A stretch of DNA of 37,144 bases. Origin: JBBIJH01 sp037446075 (GTDB lineage Bacteria > Bacteroidota > Ignavibacteria > UBA10030 > JAHEZR01). Shown piece by piece: positions 30,129 to 37,144 of this stretch. How positions within the stretch are numbered: position 1 is the first letter of the stretch; each line of letters starts with the position of its first letter. Where the stretch lies: assembly GCA_037446075.1 (NCBI GenBank), contig JBBIJH010000007.1:1-37144 (forward strand). The letters are read 5' to 3'. A program made the translations under genes and the position numbers. A model generated the notes under the pieces. It saw only the letters and a list, made by a program, of their open reading frames with translations. It made no database searches and was not told where the DNA came from.

Positions 30129-32603
30129 TTATTTCTTGAATAGGGCCTGAAACGCTGCAGATGATCTGAGCGCACTGAACTGGCCATCGTTCCTTATTGT
30201 CTCACGGAACGACGGGTCAAGCTGCAGGACTCGTTGAACCTCCGCAACCGCCTTCCCCGTGTCCCCAATCGCCCAGTAAGCCAGTGACAGGTCATAGTGA
30301 CTCCAGATGTACGTCGGGTCGAGTTCAACGGCTTGCCGGAGCGATTGTACCGCCTTTTCGGCCTCGCCGCTTTTCAGCAAAGCGTAGCCTTTCAGGTCGT
30401 AGGCAACGGGATTCGTCGGATCAAGTTCAATCGCTCGGTCATACGCCTCGATTGCCGCGCCGTAATTCCTCGCATGGTACTGAATGACACCGAGGCGGAT
30501 GATCTCGCTTGCAGCCACTATCTGCCCCGCCTTTGCCTTCATCGAATCGATGATCTGCTGCTGTCGGATGACGGTCTCGCGCGCCATATTGACCCAGGCA
30601 GATTTCATCTTGAAGTCCTGCGCCTGCCAGAACAACCAGAACGCAAATCCTACGACCAAGATCGCCGGGATCCCTACCAGCAGAAGCATACTCCGGAACC
30701 TTTTCCCCTCCGTCGCCTCTAAGTTCTCGATCATGGTCCTGATCTCTCTTGTCGTGTCAGTGGCTGATGCGGTTCTCCGCTCGATGATTTCTCCCAGTCT
30801 GCTTATCATACTCGCAGCACCTGGCACCGTTTCCAGGGTGGCCTTCAAACCCTGGGAGACACTACGAAGAAGCGTCATGTTGGGGTGCGACTTCACCACC
30901 TCCTCTCCAATCTGTGCCAAGACCTCAACAGACTCTTGCTTTTCCTGATCCGACAGTTCTCGGCTACTCAGTACGACCCCACGCGCATTTTTCAAAGCGT
31001 CGGCAAGATCAGACAGACCACTAGCGTTGAGCATGGCAAAGACATCGGCAAAGCGACTGGTAGAAACTCGCATCCGGGCGGCCCTTCCGCTGTTTCCACC
31101 GTGGCGAAATCCCTCACCGCCCGCAGGAAGTGAGTCAGCGGTCATCCCGAGATCTCCTTCTTCAGTTAGAATCTGTGGGGTCTCCTCAGGAACAACTCCT
31201 GAGGACTTGAGATATTTCTGGACTTCTCCAACAACCTCTACGAAATCGACATTTTGAGAGACTTCTCGCACTATCGTCTTGATCAAATCAATAAGCTTCT
31301 CATGAGGAACCCGTTCAAGGGGAAACATTTCGTGCTCTGCGGGGAGACCCCCCTCGGAAGAAATAGGTCCATGCCAGATCAAAAGTCGGGGCGAAGGAGT
31401 CGATGAACTGGCTGTTTGCTTAATATCTGCGAGGAGTGCTGCGCTCGCGCCTTTTCGTTCTAAGTCCCCGAGAGAATAGTAGACGGCCATTTTCCCCGAT
31501 GTAATATAGTTCAACTCCTTCCAATGCTCTTTGATGAACTGCCGAAAATCCACAGAGCCGTGATAAAGAAAAATTGCATGAAACGAGACACCCGGAAGAT
31601 CTGCGGCTGGCACAGAAGTAGCCCGTGTGACATCGTGCTTTGACCTACCCGAGAGTGCCTTAAGACGCCTCAAGACGAGCTGTTCTGCATCTCCGCGAAT
31701 CCAATTCATCACTTCCGCTGCAAAGCTTTTGGAATCCGTGTACCCTTTCTCCTCACAAAAATCCGTGACCAGTTCATTAATTCCCTCTGTAGGAACACTC
31801 CCGAATAGATCAAGCTCCGGGTACTTGTGATCAAGCCAGACGAAGAATTCGATTCCCCTCGCCGCACTCCTCGACATTAGTCCTATTCCTGCGAGTCGAC
31901 CATAAACCTGCGGATCCTCTTGGATTTCTTTATAGAACTGGCCTTCGAGTAGCAAATAGACGCTGCCGATCAAGCGCTCTGCGGCTTCTTCAAGGTCCAT
32001 ACTCATTCCGAGAGGCTCCGTCCAGTCTCGCGAAACCTTCAGCGGTCGCCTCGAAATCGTAGCCCACTTCGCCCGATTTACCTCAAAGTCTTTTACGACC
32101 TGTGCATCTGCCGTCGAAAGGTAGTCGTTAAAGGCCAGCGACAGCTCTGATCCAACGCGGTGGATATACCCGCGGAACAAATGATCGATGTATTCTGGGC
32201 CTTCTCCCAGCCATGGGCTTTCGATCCCCCGTGTCTTTCGCTCCAGAATGTCTCCCCATTCGGTCTTCTTGCAGAACTGCAGAAAGCCGTCAAGTAAGGG
32301 ATGAAGCTGGGGCAACCTCGGAATCTCATTGTGCCGTTCGTGGATGTAGTGTATGCACCCGCCGCAACCAAGGAAGTGACTCATCTGCTCCCGTACGCCC
32401 GGTTCATAAATCATCGGACAGACCTGAAACACTTTCAGGGCATACGACGTGTCGAGAACGCCCACCTTACCTTTCGTTCTCAGGTACTCCGTGAGGACCT
32501 CACGAATCCTCCGTGGGTCGGAGGTTTCGGATCCAATGGAAGGATGCCTCTCGCTGAGCCAGCTCAGGAACTCATCGACCTGCTCATAGGGGATGGGGAT
32601 CAT
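30129..32603 (-). CDS. Large membrane-anchored TPR protein with unrecognised N-terminal domains
   Basis: This 824-residue protein is one I cannot assign to a known family. From the N-terminus: a helical region with a possible metal-binding cluster (Cys62, Cys80, Cys83, His85, His88) in FLGCGGCIHYIHERH; a helical domain (about 140-320); an alpha/beta, Rossmann-like segment (about 338-450: FHAIFLYHGS, KMAVYYSLGD, PRLLIWHGP, EKLIDLIKTIVREV); a low-complexity linker (480-510); a helical region (515-620); one transmembrane helix (639-660); then three TPR repeats (703-736, 737-770, 771-804) with the usual ending AFQALF. No signal peptide is seen, so about 640 residues probably face the cytoplasm and the TPRs lie across the membrane, or the reverse. 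Its ATG overlaps the stop of a 44-codon ORF. Confidence 0.85.
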   Translation of the reverse strand: MIPIPYEQVDEFLSWLSERHPSIGSETSDPRRIREVLTEYLRTKGKVGVLDTSYALKVFQVCPMIYEPGVREQMSHFLGCGGCIHYIHERHNEIPRLPQLHPLLDGFLQFCKKTEWGDILERKTRGIESPWLGEGPEYIDHLFRGYIHRVGSELSLAFNDYLSTADAQVVKDFEVNRAKWATISRRPLKVSRDWTEPLGMSMDLEEAAERLIGSVYLLLEGQFYKEIQEDPQVYGRLAGIGLMSRSAARGIEFFVWLDHKYPELDLFGSVPTEGINELVTDFCEEKGYTDSKSFAAEVMNWIRGDAEQLVLRRLKALSGRSKHDVTRATSVPAADLPGVSFHAIFLYHGSVDFRQFIKEHWKELNYITSGKMAVYYSLGDLERKGASAALLADIKQTASSSTPSPRLLIWHGPISSEGGLPAEHEMFPLERVPHEKLIDLIKTIVREVSQNVDFVEVVGEVQKYLKSSGVVPEETPQILTEEGDLGMTADSLPAGGEGFRHGGNSGRAARMRVSTSRFADVFAMLNASGLSDLADALKNARGVVLSSRELSDQEKQESVEVLAQIGEEVVKSHPNMTLLRSVSQGLKATLETVPGAASMISRLGEIIERRTASATDTTREIRTMIENLEATEGKRFRSMLLLVGIPAILVVGFAFWLFWQAQDFKMKSAWVNMARETVIRQQQIIDSMKAKAGQIVAASEIIRLGVIQYHARNYGAAIEAYDRAIELDPTNPVAYDLKGYALLKSGEAEKAVQSLRQAVELDPTYIWSHYDLSLAYWAIGDTGKAVAEVQRVLQLDPSFRETIRNDGQFSALRSSAAFQALFKK

Positions 32604-32734
32604 GACCAGTCGGGTTGAATAACTTCAGCGGTTATCACAGGCCAATGGTACGGACTTTTGCAGAGTTTTTCAAGAGACCGATTTGCCTCAGCAGCGCCGA
32701 GTGACCTCTGAAGAGTGGCGAGTTCCCTCTTCAT
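32600..32734 (-). CDS. Possible 44-aa ORF coupled to both neighbours
   Basis: The ATG at 32734 overlaps the DUF72 stop (ATGA) and its own TGA overlaps the ATG of the TPR gene (ATGA again). The product, MKRELATLQRSLGAAEANRS then LEKLCKSPYHWPVITAEVI and QPDWS, is charged and helical at the start and matches nothing I know. There is no ribosome site of its own, so translation would depend on termination of the upstream gene. It could be a real coupled peptide or just a translated bridge that feeds ribosomes to the TPR gene. A longer in-frame version from 32782 exists but overlaps DUF72 more. Confidence 0.45.
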   Translation of the reverse strand: MKRELATLQRSLGAAEANRSLEKLCKSPYHWPVITAEVIQPDWS

Positions 32735-33702
32735 GCTGCCCCAAAATCTCTCAGAATCTTGGAGATACTGATCGGTGCGCAACCTTCGAAGTGGTTATTG
32801 ACGTTAACAAAGGTGGAGATTCGCTCCTCGATTACCTTCTTGAGTATGCCAGAAATTTCCTCGACGAGCGAGGACCGGTCAATCTGGATTCTATCCCAGA
32901 CTCCTCCAGCCTTCTGAGCTATACCTTCGCGGTCTGGGCCGTGCAGGCGAAATACGGTGTGGCCAGCGGTGAGCGCATGCTGTGATTTCAAAACTGAGGA
33001 TACGGGCGGCATGTAGTAGCCTTCCAGGAAAACATGTGCGACGTTGTACTTCTTCATCAGAGAGAAATAAGCGGGCTTAAGATAATTCGGGTTTCGGGTC
33101 TCGACGCCATACTGGTAGGGCCTCGGCAGTTCCCTGAGAAAATTCTCCAGAAGGTGAACGAAGGCCTCCAGCGATTCCATCTTCTCTTTGTTGAGATACT
33201 CGAACTCAAACATGATGGGGCCAAGTTTCTCCTCCATTGGCTCCAGCGTCTTGAGAAAGTGTCTTGTCAGTTCGATATCCAGAAAATGCTTATTAGGCTT
33301 CCCTGCGTATTCAGGATACTGTTGGGCCTGTGCACCTTTCGTATAGAAGTGAGTCAGCGTGATGCTGTTCGGTGCTTTCACTGTAAAAAGGAATTCCTTC
33401 GGGACAGACTTTGCATACTCCTTTGCGATGCGGGGACTAGGAAGGCTCACAAACTTAGGTGTGTGGAGGCTCCAGAACCACTGGTCGATCTCTACAGTGT
33501 TATAGTGCCTCGAGTAGTACTCAAGGAAATTCCCTCGCTTCGAGTCGTACCCGTCTGGATAAATCCCGACTCGACTCCATTCAGGATATTTCCAGGAGCA
33601 GGTACCAATCCTGAGGTATTTCCGGTCGTTGGCAGGTAAATCGTAGATGGTTGGGAGGGAAGTCAGTGACTTCATGAAAGGATTGTCGATTCTTCCGTAC
33701 AA
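32731..33702 (-). CDS. DUF72 (YecE-like) domain protein
   Basis: This 323-residue TIM-barrel-like protein of the DUF72 family has no confirmed activity. Family marks are RIGTCSWKYPEWS (31-43), FLEYYSRHYNTVEIDQWFW, LFTVKAPNSITLTHF, LGPIMFEFEYLN, YQYGVETRNPNY, FRLHGPDREG and the final FVNVNNHFEGCAPISI. The length and ends are normal. DUF72 barrels resemble endonuclease IV/xylose isomerase folds, and nucleic-acid or sugar roles have been suggested on that basis. The start may be at Met1 or Met10. Its stop is coupled to the 44-codon ORF, so it is the first gene of a three-gene set with the TPR membrane protein. Confidence 0.92.
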   Translation of the reverse strand: MYGRIDNPFMKSLTSLPTIYDLPANDRKYLRIGTCSWKYPEWSRVGIYPDGYDSKRGNFLEYYSRHYNTVEIDQWFWSLHTPKFVSLPSPRIAKEYAKSVPKEFLFTVKAPNSITLTHFYTKGAQAQQYPEYAGKPNKHFLDIELTRHFLKTLEPMEEKLGPIMFEFEYLNKEKMESLEAFVHLLENFLRELPRPYQYGVETRNPNYLKPAYFSLMKKYNVAHVFLEGYYMPPVSSVLKSQHALTAGHTVFRLHGPDREGIAQKAGGVWDRIQIDRSSLVEEISGILKKVIEERISTFVNVNNHFEGCAPISISKILRDFGAA

Positions 33703-33751
33703 AGGTATGAAGCCTAGCGGGGAAAATCAAGGAAAATCTTTTGGAAATGAA

Positions 33752-33787
33752 AAGCCCCGCATCGTTCCCTCCAACAACGCGGGGCTT
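33752..33787 (-). terminator. Rho-independent-like terminator of the small secreted-protein gene
   Basis: A perfect 9-bp stem AAGCCCCGC/GCGGGGCTT with an 18-base loop lies 30 bases past the stop of the gene at 33818-34207. On the minus strand the stem is followed by TTCATTTCC, a modest T-rich tract. It separates that gene from DUF72 downstream. Confidence 0.65.
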
Positions 33788-33817
33788 GCCTCCCCTCTTC
33801 CTCCCACCACGGTTTTG

Positions 33818-34207
33818 TCACTTCTTCTCCGTCTTTGCCATTTCAACATTCCTGATCATTATACCGTTCACGCCGCCCTTCGACCTTACGATTCCTTTTG
33901 CGGTCACTGTATGGGCAACATGATCCATCAGAATTGCGTTCGGGCCGGATTTATGGTCATCAGGCAACAAGGAAACGTAGAGCCTCCCGTCAGCGGCAAG
34001 AATTCCCAGAGCACCTCCAGCCTTGGCACATCCAACAGCACAGTCCTTGTGCCCTTCACCTCTTGCCCCTTGGTGCAGATAACAAGCAACGTCCACAACC
34101 TCCCCGGTAACGGAAACCTCTTTCTCCGCTGCTTTCTCTTTCTCCTGCGCTTGGATAAGTCCAATGCAGATCAGGAGTGTCAAGGCAAGTAAAGGGATTC
34201 TCCTCAT
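33818..34207 (-). CDS. Small secreted protein with conserved Cys/His pattern
   Basis: I chose ATG 34207 (MRRIPLLALTLLICIG), seven bases after AAGGAGG; an ATG two codons upstream lies too close to that site. The 129-residue precursor has a signal peptide (about 1-20, ending LIQAQ). The mature part holds a motif VSVTGEVVDVACYLHQG, GARGEGHKDCAVGCAKAGG with three cysteines and two histidines, then a beta-rich tail (YVSLLPDDHKSGPNAILMD, HVAHTVTAKGIV). It resembles a widespread group of small periplasmic proteins in which such residues could bind a metal or form a disulfide; I know no function. It has its own terminator and is divergent from the hydrolase gene. Confidence 0.8.
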   Translation of the reverse strand: MRRIPLLALTLLICIGLIQAQEKEKAAEKEVSVTGEVVDVACYLHQGARGEGHKDCAVGCAKAGGALGILAADGRLYVSLLPDDHKSGPNAILMDHVAHTVTAKGIVRSKGGVNGIMIRNVEMAKTEKK

Positions 34208-34374
34208 AAGCATCCTCCTTCCGGCTTCATTGGTGGTGATGATGTTGGATAGCCTCTTAGTGCTGGCTGAAGTTTTCAACACCCATCCCACACAAAAGGT
34301 TCCAAAAGCCAGTGTGAAAATCTCTTGTTAACTGTAGTTTGGAATTCCGTTCTCATGAACTGAGTCCTTCGCTT

Positions 34375-34403
34375 TTGATTTTCCAGTCGCTTGCCTTTAT
34401 ATT
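34375..34403 (+). promoter_or_regulatory. Sigma70-type promoter of the alpha/beta hydrolase gene
   Basis: A -35 box TTGATT (34375-34380), a 17-bp spacer and a -10 box TATATT (34398-34403) place a start near 34410, about 30 bases before the ATG at 34440. The -35 box and its first three following bases are identical to the promoter at 5093. Confidence 0.6.
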
Positions 34404-34439
34404 GAACACTGGCGGCGCTCCTTTTCCTCCGATACCACC

Positions 34440-35366
34440 ATGCAGGTAAAAAAGAAGCTTGGAATTGCGATCCTACTCATTGCAGCAGTGATCAGCAGTT
34501 CAATTGCTCGATACATTAATAAGGACCACTCTGCATACTTTCTGGAGCGAAAAGGGTCCCTGGTCTCGTTCGACACACGAGAGATCAGAAGGACCGAATA
34601 TTCCAGCACCCGCGAGGTTCTACTACGATCATCAGAAGGCATGCTGGTCCCTGCATGGGTGAGATTCCCGGTACAGGCAACCGGACCTTTTCCCGCAGTT
34701 CTCGTCGCCCCTGGGATCGAGACAGGACATCTCGTCATTACGCTGCTCGATGAGCGGCCAGCCGTAATCGTGATGGCAATCCGGTATCCGTATGGAGGCG
34801 AGGCTGACTTCTCTGGATGGAACTCCATCTCGACTCTGATCGAGATGCGCAAAACTGGGATGGAAACAATTCCCTCCCTCCTTCTGGCCGTTGACTATCT
34901 TCGACGACATCCAAGCGTGGACACGAGCGACATCGCTGTTGCAACGGTGAGCTTCGGAACCTTCGTCGGCGTTCCTGCCGCTGTTCTCCATCCAAATGTC
35001 AAACGACTGATTGTGGTTCAGGGAGGTGGTGACATTGCCTCGATTGTTGCCTCAAACGCAGAGCGGCTTGAGATGCCACTTTCTCCGAAGCTCTCCGGCT
35101 GGATAGGAAAGCTTTTTCTTTCTCCCTTCGAACCCAACCGATACATCCGACGTCTTTCTCCTCGACCTCTTCTCATGGTCAACAGTCCTGGTGACCTGCT
35201 CTTCCCTGATGAGTCTGCTCATTCCCTCTATGAACATGCGAGGGAACCGAAGGAAATCATCTGGCACAAGAGCACCCATGTCATGCCGGGCGCCCAAGAA
35301 ATCATCGAGGAATTAACGGAAATCGTTGTCCAAAAGCTTTATTCCACTCGAGGATCTCAACCCTGA
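34440..35366 (+). CDS. Alpha/beta hydrolase, membrane-anchored
   Basis: This 308-residue protein has an N-terminal uncleaved signal anchor (about 6-22, LGIAILLIAAVISSSIA). The hydrolase core has GPFPAVLVAPGIETGH near the oxyanion region, the probable nucleophile Ser171 in ATVSFGTFVG (the first Gly of GxSxG is replaced by Thr), Asp252 in NSPGDLLFPDESA and His280 in KSTHVMPG. The triad order and spacing are normal for acyl or peptide hydrolases. The substrate is unknown. It has a near-consensus promoter but no evident ribosome site, which fits a transcript with a very short leader. Confidence 0.85.
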   Translation: MQVKKKLGIAILLIAAVISSSIARYINKDHSAYFLERKGSLVSFDTREIRRTEYSSTREVLLRSSEGMLVPAWVRFPVQATGPFPAVLVAPGIETGHLVITLLDERPAVIVMAIRYPYGGEADFSGWNSISTLIEMRKTGMETIPSLLLAVDYLRRHPSVDTSDIAVATVSFGTFVGVPAAVLHPNVKRLIVVQGGGDIASIVASNAERLEMPLSPKLSGWIGKLFLSPFEPNRYIRRLSPRPLLMVNSPGDLLFPDESAHSLYEHAREPKEIIWHKSTHVMPGAQEIIEELTEIVVQKLYSTRGSQP

Positions 35367-35477
35367 GTGTAATGTCGACATCTCAACATGAGGGTGGTGT
35401 ACCTTTTTTTCCTCCACTGCGTCAAATTTATCGGAGCTTTGAGGAACTGCGGAGAAATAGGACCCCCTGCTGATTTG

Positions 35478-37144
35478 ATGTTCCTCAGGTATGCACTCCT
35501 TCCCGCCCTCCTTGCCTGTTGTATTACGGTGCAAGCGGCGACGGCAAAGGGTGATAGCGTAGCTCTGAGACGGACGATCAAAGCCGTTCGCTCGCTTGCT
35601 GTCATAAAAATCGATGGCGTCCTCTCGGAAGACGCCTGGCAGCGAGCTGGAGATTCAGCCTTCACGCAGCGCGACCCAGACGAGGGGGTACCTCCAACAC
35701 AAAGAACAGAAGTCTGGGTAGCGTACGATGACGCAGCCCTTTATGTCGCCGCTCGCCTTTATGATACCTCTCCCGATTCAATCGTCAGCCGCATTGGCCG
35801 TCGTGACCAAGCACCGAACTCCGATTGGTTTTATTTCGCAATTGACTCCTATCTTGATCGTCGGACAGCCTTCTACTTCGCTGTGAATCCCGGCGGTTCG
35901 ATCGAAGACGGAACGTTCTACAATGACGATTGGAACGATGACACGTGGGACGGCGTGTGGGAATCAGCCACGACGATCGATGCTGAAGGCTGGACCGTCG
36001 AAGCACGAGTCCCATACTCACAATTACGATTCCGTAAGCAAGCCGAACAAGTCTGGGGAATCAACTTCATGCGGCGCATTGAGAGACGTAAGGAGGAGGA
36101 CTACTTCGTCATGGTGCCGAAGAAAGAAAGCGGGTTCGTCTCTCGATTTGCGGACCTCATTGGGATCAGCGATATCAATCCCCCGAGGCGATTCGAGATT
36201 CTTCCATACGCAGTGTCAAGTGCAAAGTTCACGAGGAGGTTTCAAGCGGGGGATCCGTTCAACGATGGGAGTCTTTACTCAGGTAATCTCGGTGCCGATT
36301 TGAAGGTGGGAGTTGGAACAAACCTTACTCTCGATGCGACCATCAATCCTGATTTCGGTCAGGTGGAAGTCGATCCTGCGGTGGTGAATCTGACGCAGTA
36401 CGAGACGTTCTATGAGGAGAAGCGCCCGTTCTTCATCGAAGGTGCAAACATCTTCAACTTCGGACGCGGTGGGGCAAACAATTACTGGAGCTTCAACTGG
36501 TCCGAACCACGGTTTTTCTATAGTCGCCGAATTGGACGACCGCCGCAGGGGTATGTAACTCATCAGGGATTCCGAGATGTCCCGGATCGCACAACGATTC
36601 TTGGCGCGGCGAAACTGAGCGGGAAGATCACTGATGGATGGTCGATCGGGGCATTAAGCGCCGTCACTCAGCGAGAATACGCCGAGATCGATTCTTCTGG
36701 CATCCGGCTGAAAGAAGAGGTCGAGCCCCTCGGCTACCACGGAGTTTTCAGGACACAGCGGGAGTTCGATAAGGGAAATCAGGCTATCGGACTGCTCTTG
36801 ACAGCGGGAGTGCACGATCCCCGCAGTGAAACACTTCAGCAGATCATAAATCGGAACGCACTGGCTCTTGGCTTCGATGGCTGGACGTATCTCGACAGCT
36901 CAAGAACGTGGGTGGTCACGGGTTGGACCGGAGTCACACGTGTAAGCGGGACATGCGAACGGATGCTCGCTCTGCAAACTTCTCCACAACACTACTATCA
37001 ACGACCCGATGCATCACATCTCTCCGTGGATAGCTCCGCAACTTCGATGATAGGCTGGGGAGGGAGGTTGTATCTAAACAAGCAAAAAGGGAACATGTAC
37101 GCAAACGCCGGTTTAGGATTGCTTTCCCCTGGCATCGAGACGAA
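35478..37144 (+). CDS. DUF5916/CBM9-like outer-surface protein, partial at window edge
   Basis: This frame begins at ATG 35478 (MFLRYALLPALLACCITVQA, a signal peptide) and is open to the window end, with 555 codons visible. The first domain resembles the carbohydrate-binding family 9 fold (IKIDGVLSEDAWQRAGD, TEVWVAYDDAALYVAARLYD, FYFAVNPGG, WTVEARVPYSQLRF). It is followed by the DUF5916 part (GINFMRRIERRKEE, TLDATINPDFGQVEVDPAVV, QYETFYEEKRPFFIEGANIF, FYSRRIGRPP), which in homologues forms an outer-membrane beta-barrel. Such proteins are frequent in Bacteroidota and related phyla and are thought to bind or pass carbohydrate or peptide ligands; the true role is unknown. The C-terminus lies outside the window. 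Confidence 0.9.
   Translation, partial: MFLRYALLPALLACCITVQAATAKGDSVALRRTIKAVRSLAVIKIDGVLSEDAWQRAGDSAFTQRDPDEGVPPTQRTEVWVAYDDAALYVAARLYDTSPDSIVSRIGRRDQAPNSDWFYFAIDSYLDRRTAFYFAVNPGGSIEDGTFYNDDWNDDTWDGVWESATTIDAEGWTVEARVPYSQLRFRKQAEQVWGINFMRRIERRKEEDYFVMVPKKESGFVSRFADLIGISDINPPRRFEILPYAVSSAKFTRRFQAGDPFNDGSLYSGNLGADLKVGVGTNLTLDATINPDFGQVEVDPAVVNLTQYETFYEEKRPFFIEGANIFNFGRGGANNYWSFNWSEPRFFYSRRIGRPPQGYVTHQGFRDVPDRTTILGAAKLSGKITDGWSIGALSAVTQREYAEIDSSGIRLKEEVEPLGYHGVFRTQREFDKGNQAIGLLLTAGVHDPRSETLQQIINRNALALGFDGWTYLDSSRTWVVTGWTGVTRVSGTCERMLALQTSPQHYYQRPDASHLSVDSSATSMIGWGGRLYLNKQKGNMYANAGLGLLSPGIET

Noticed and set aside
32600..32782. Longer, 60-codon version of the small coupled ORF
   Set aside because: It overlaps 52 bases of the conserved DUF72 C-terminus; the shorter version from 32734 with the exact ATGA overlap is more convincing.
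1..37144. CRISPR arrays, tRNA or rRNA genes, prophage, insertion-sequence transposases
   Set aside because: No direct repeats with regular unique spacers, no cloverleaf-type sequence, no phage structural genes and no transposase reading frame were found.

Overview
The window is a bacterial chromosome segment of moderate G+C content (roughly 50-55% by eye) with the standard genetic code and clear Shine-Dalgarno sites (AGGAGG-type) in front of many genes. The gene content is a DUF5916 outer-surface protein, secreted M19 and S9 peptidases, a B12-dependent methylmalonyl-CoA mutase, two PhyH oxygenases and ComEC. This fits a Gram-negative member of the FCB/Bacteroidota-Ignavibacteriota neighbourhood. 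The strong Shine-Dalgarno use argues against Bacteroidia proper. The placement is inference; no rRNA or tRNA gene is present to fix it.

Region 1 (1-5086, minus strand): a yqaA-like membrane gene, then a tight nudix-pfkB-mtnA-recO operon (gaps of 7-26 bp), then an HtrA/DegP protease that runs off the left edge. Region 2 (5093-9145, plus strand): a promoter and three catabolic or secreted enzymes (M19 dipeptidase, class C-like serine hydrolase, PhyH dioxygenase).

Region 3 (9195-16674, plus strand) is the accessory part. It holds small single-gene modules: a conserved membrane protein with an in-frame TGA, a 94-aa conserved protein, DUF2255, a frameshifted UPF0158, GNAT, an AGE-family epimerase, a toxin-antitoxin pair with a nonsense codon in each gene, a HEPN remnant, a cupin, an unknown 91-aa protein, and an ECF sigma/DUF2892/AhpD-like triplet. 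It ends at a well-formed integron attC-like site (16613-16674), with two degenerate attC-like stretches inside. No integrase is present. I read it as a decaying cassette region, possibly a cluster of attC sites lacking an integrase.

Region 4 (16740-29958, minus strand) is mostly housekeeping: P1 (NylC/DmpA-type) peptidase, a REP-like palindrome cluster, prolyl oligopeptidase, a ferritin-like di-iron protein, TrmH/SpoU methyltransferase, methylmalonyl-CoA mutase large subunit, ComEC, an alkaline-phosphatase-superfamily enzyme, Dtd, PrmC and a second PhyH. Region 5 (30129-33702, minus strand) is an unusual set in which a DUF72 gene, a 44-codon ORF and an 824-residue TPR membrane protein are joined by two successive ATGA stop/start overlaps. 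Region 6 (33752-37144): a terminator, a small secreted Cys/His protein on the minus strand, and then on the plus strand a consensus promoter, an alpha/beta hydrolase and a DUF5916 protein cut off by the right edge.

The most interesting candidates are the DUF72/small ORF/TPR set, the cysteine-rich sigma/DUF2892/AhpD module next to the attC-like site, and the concentration of recently broken genes in region 3.
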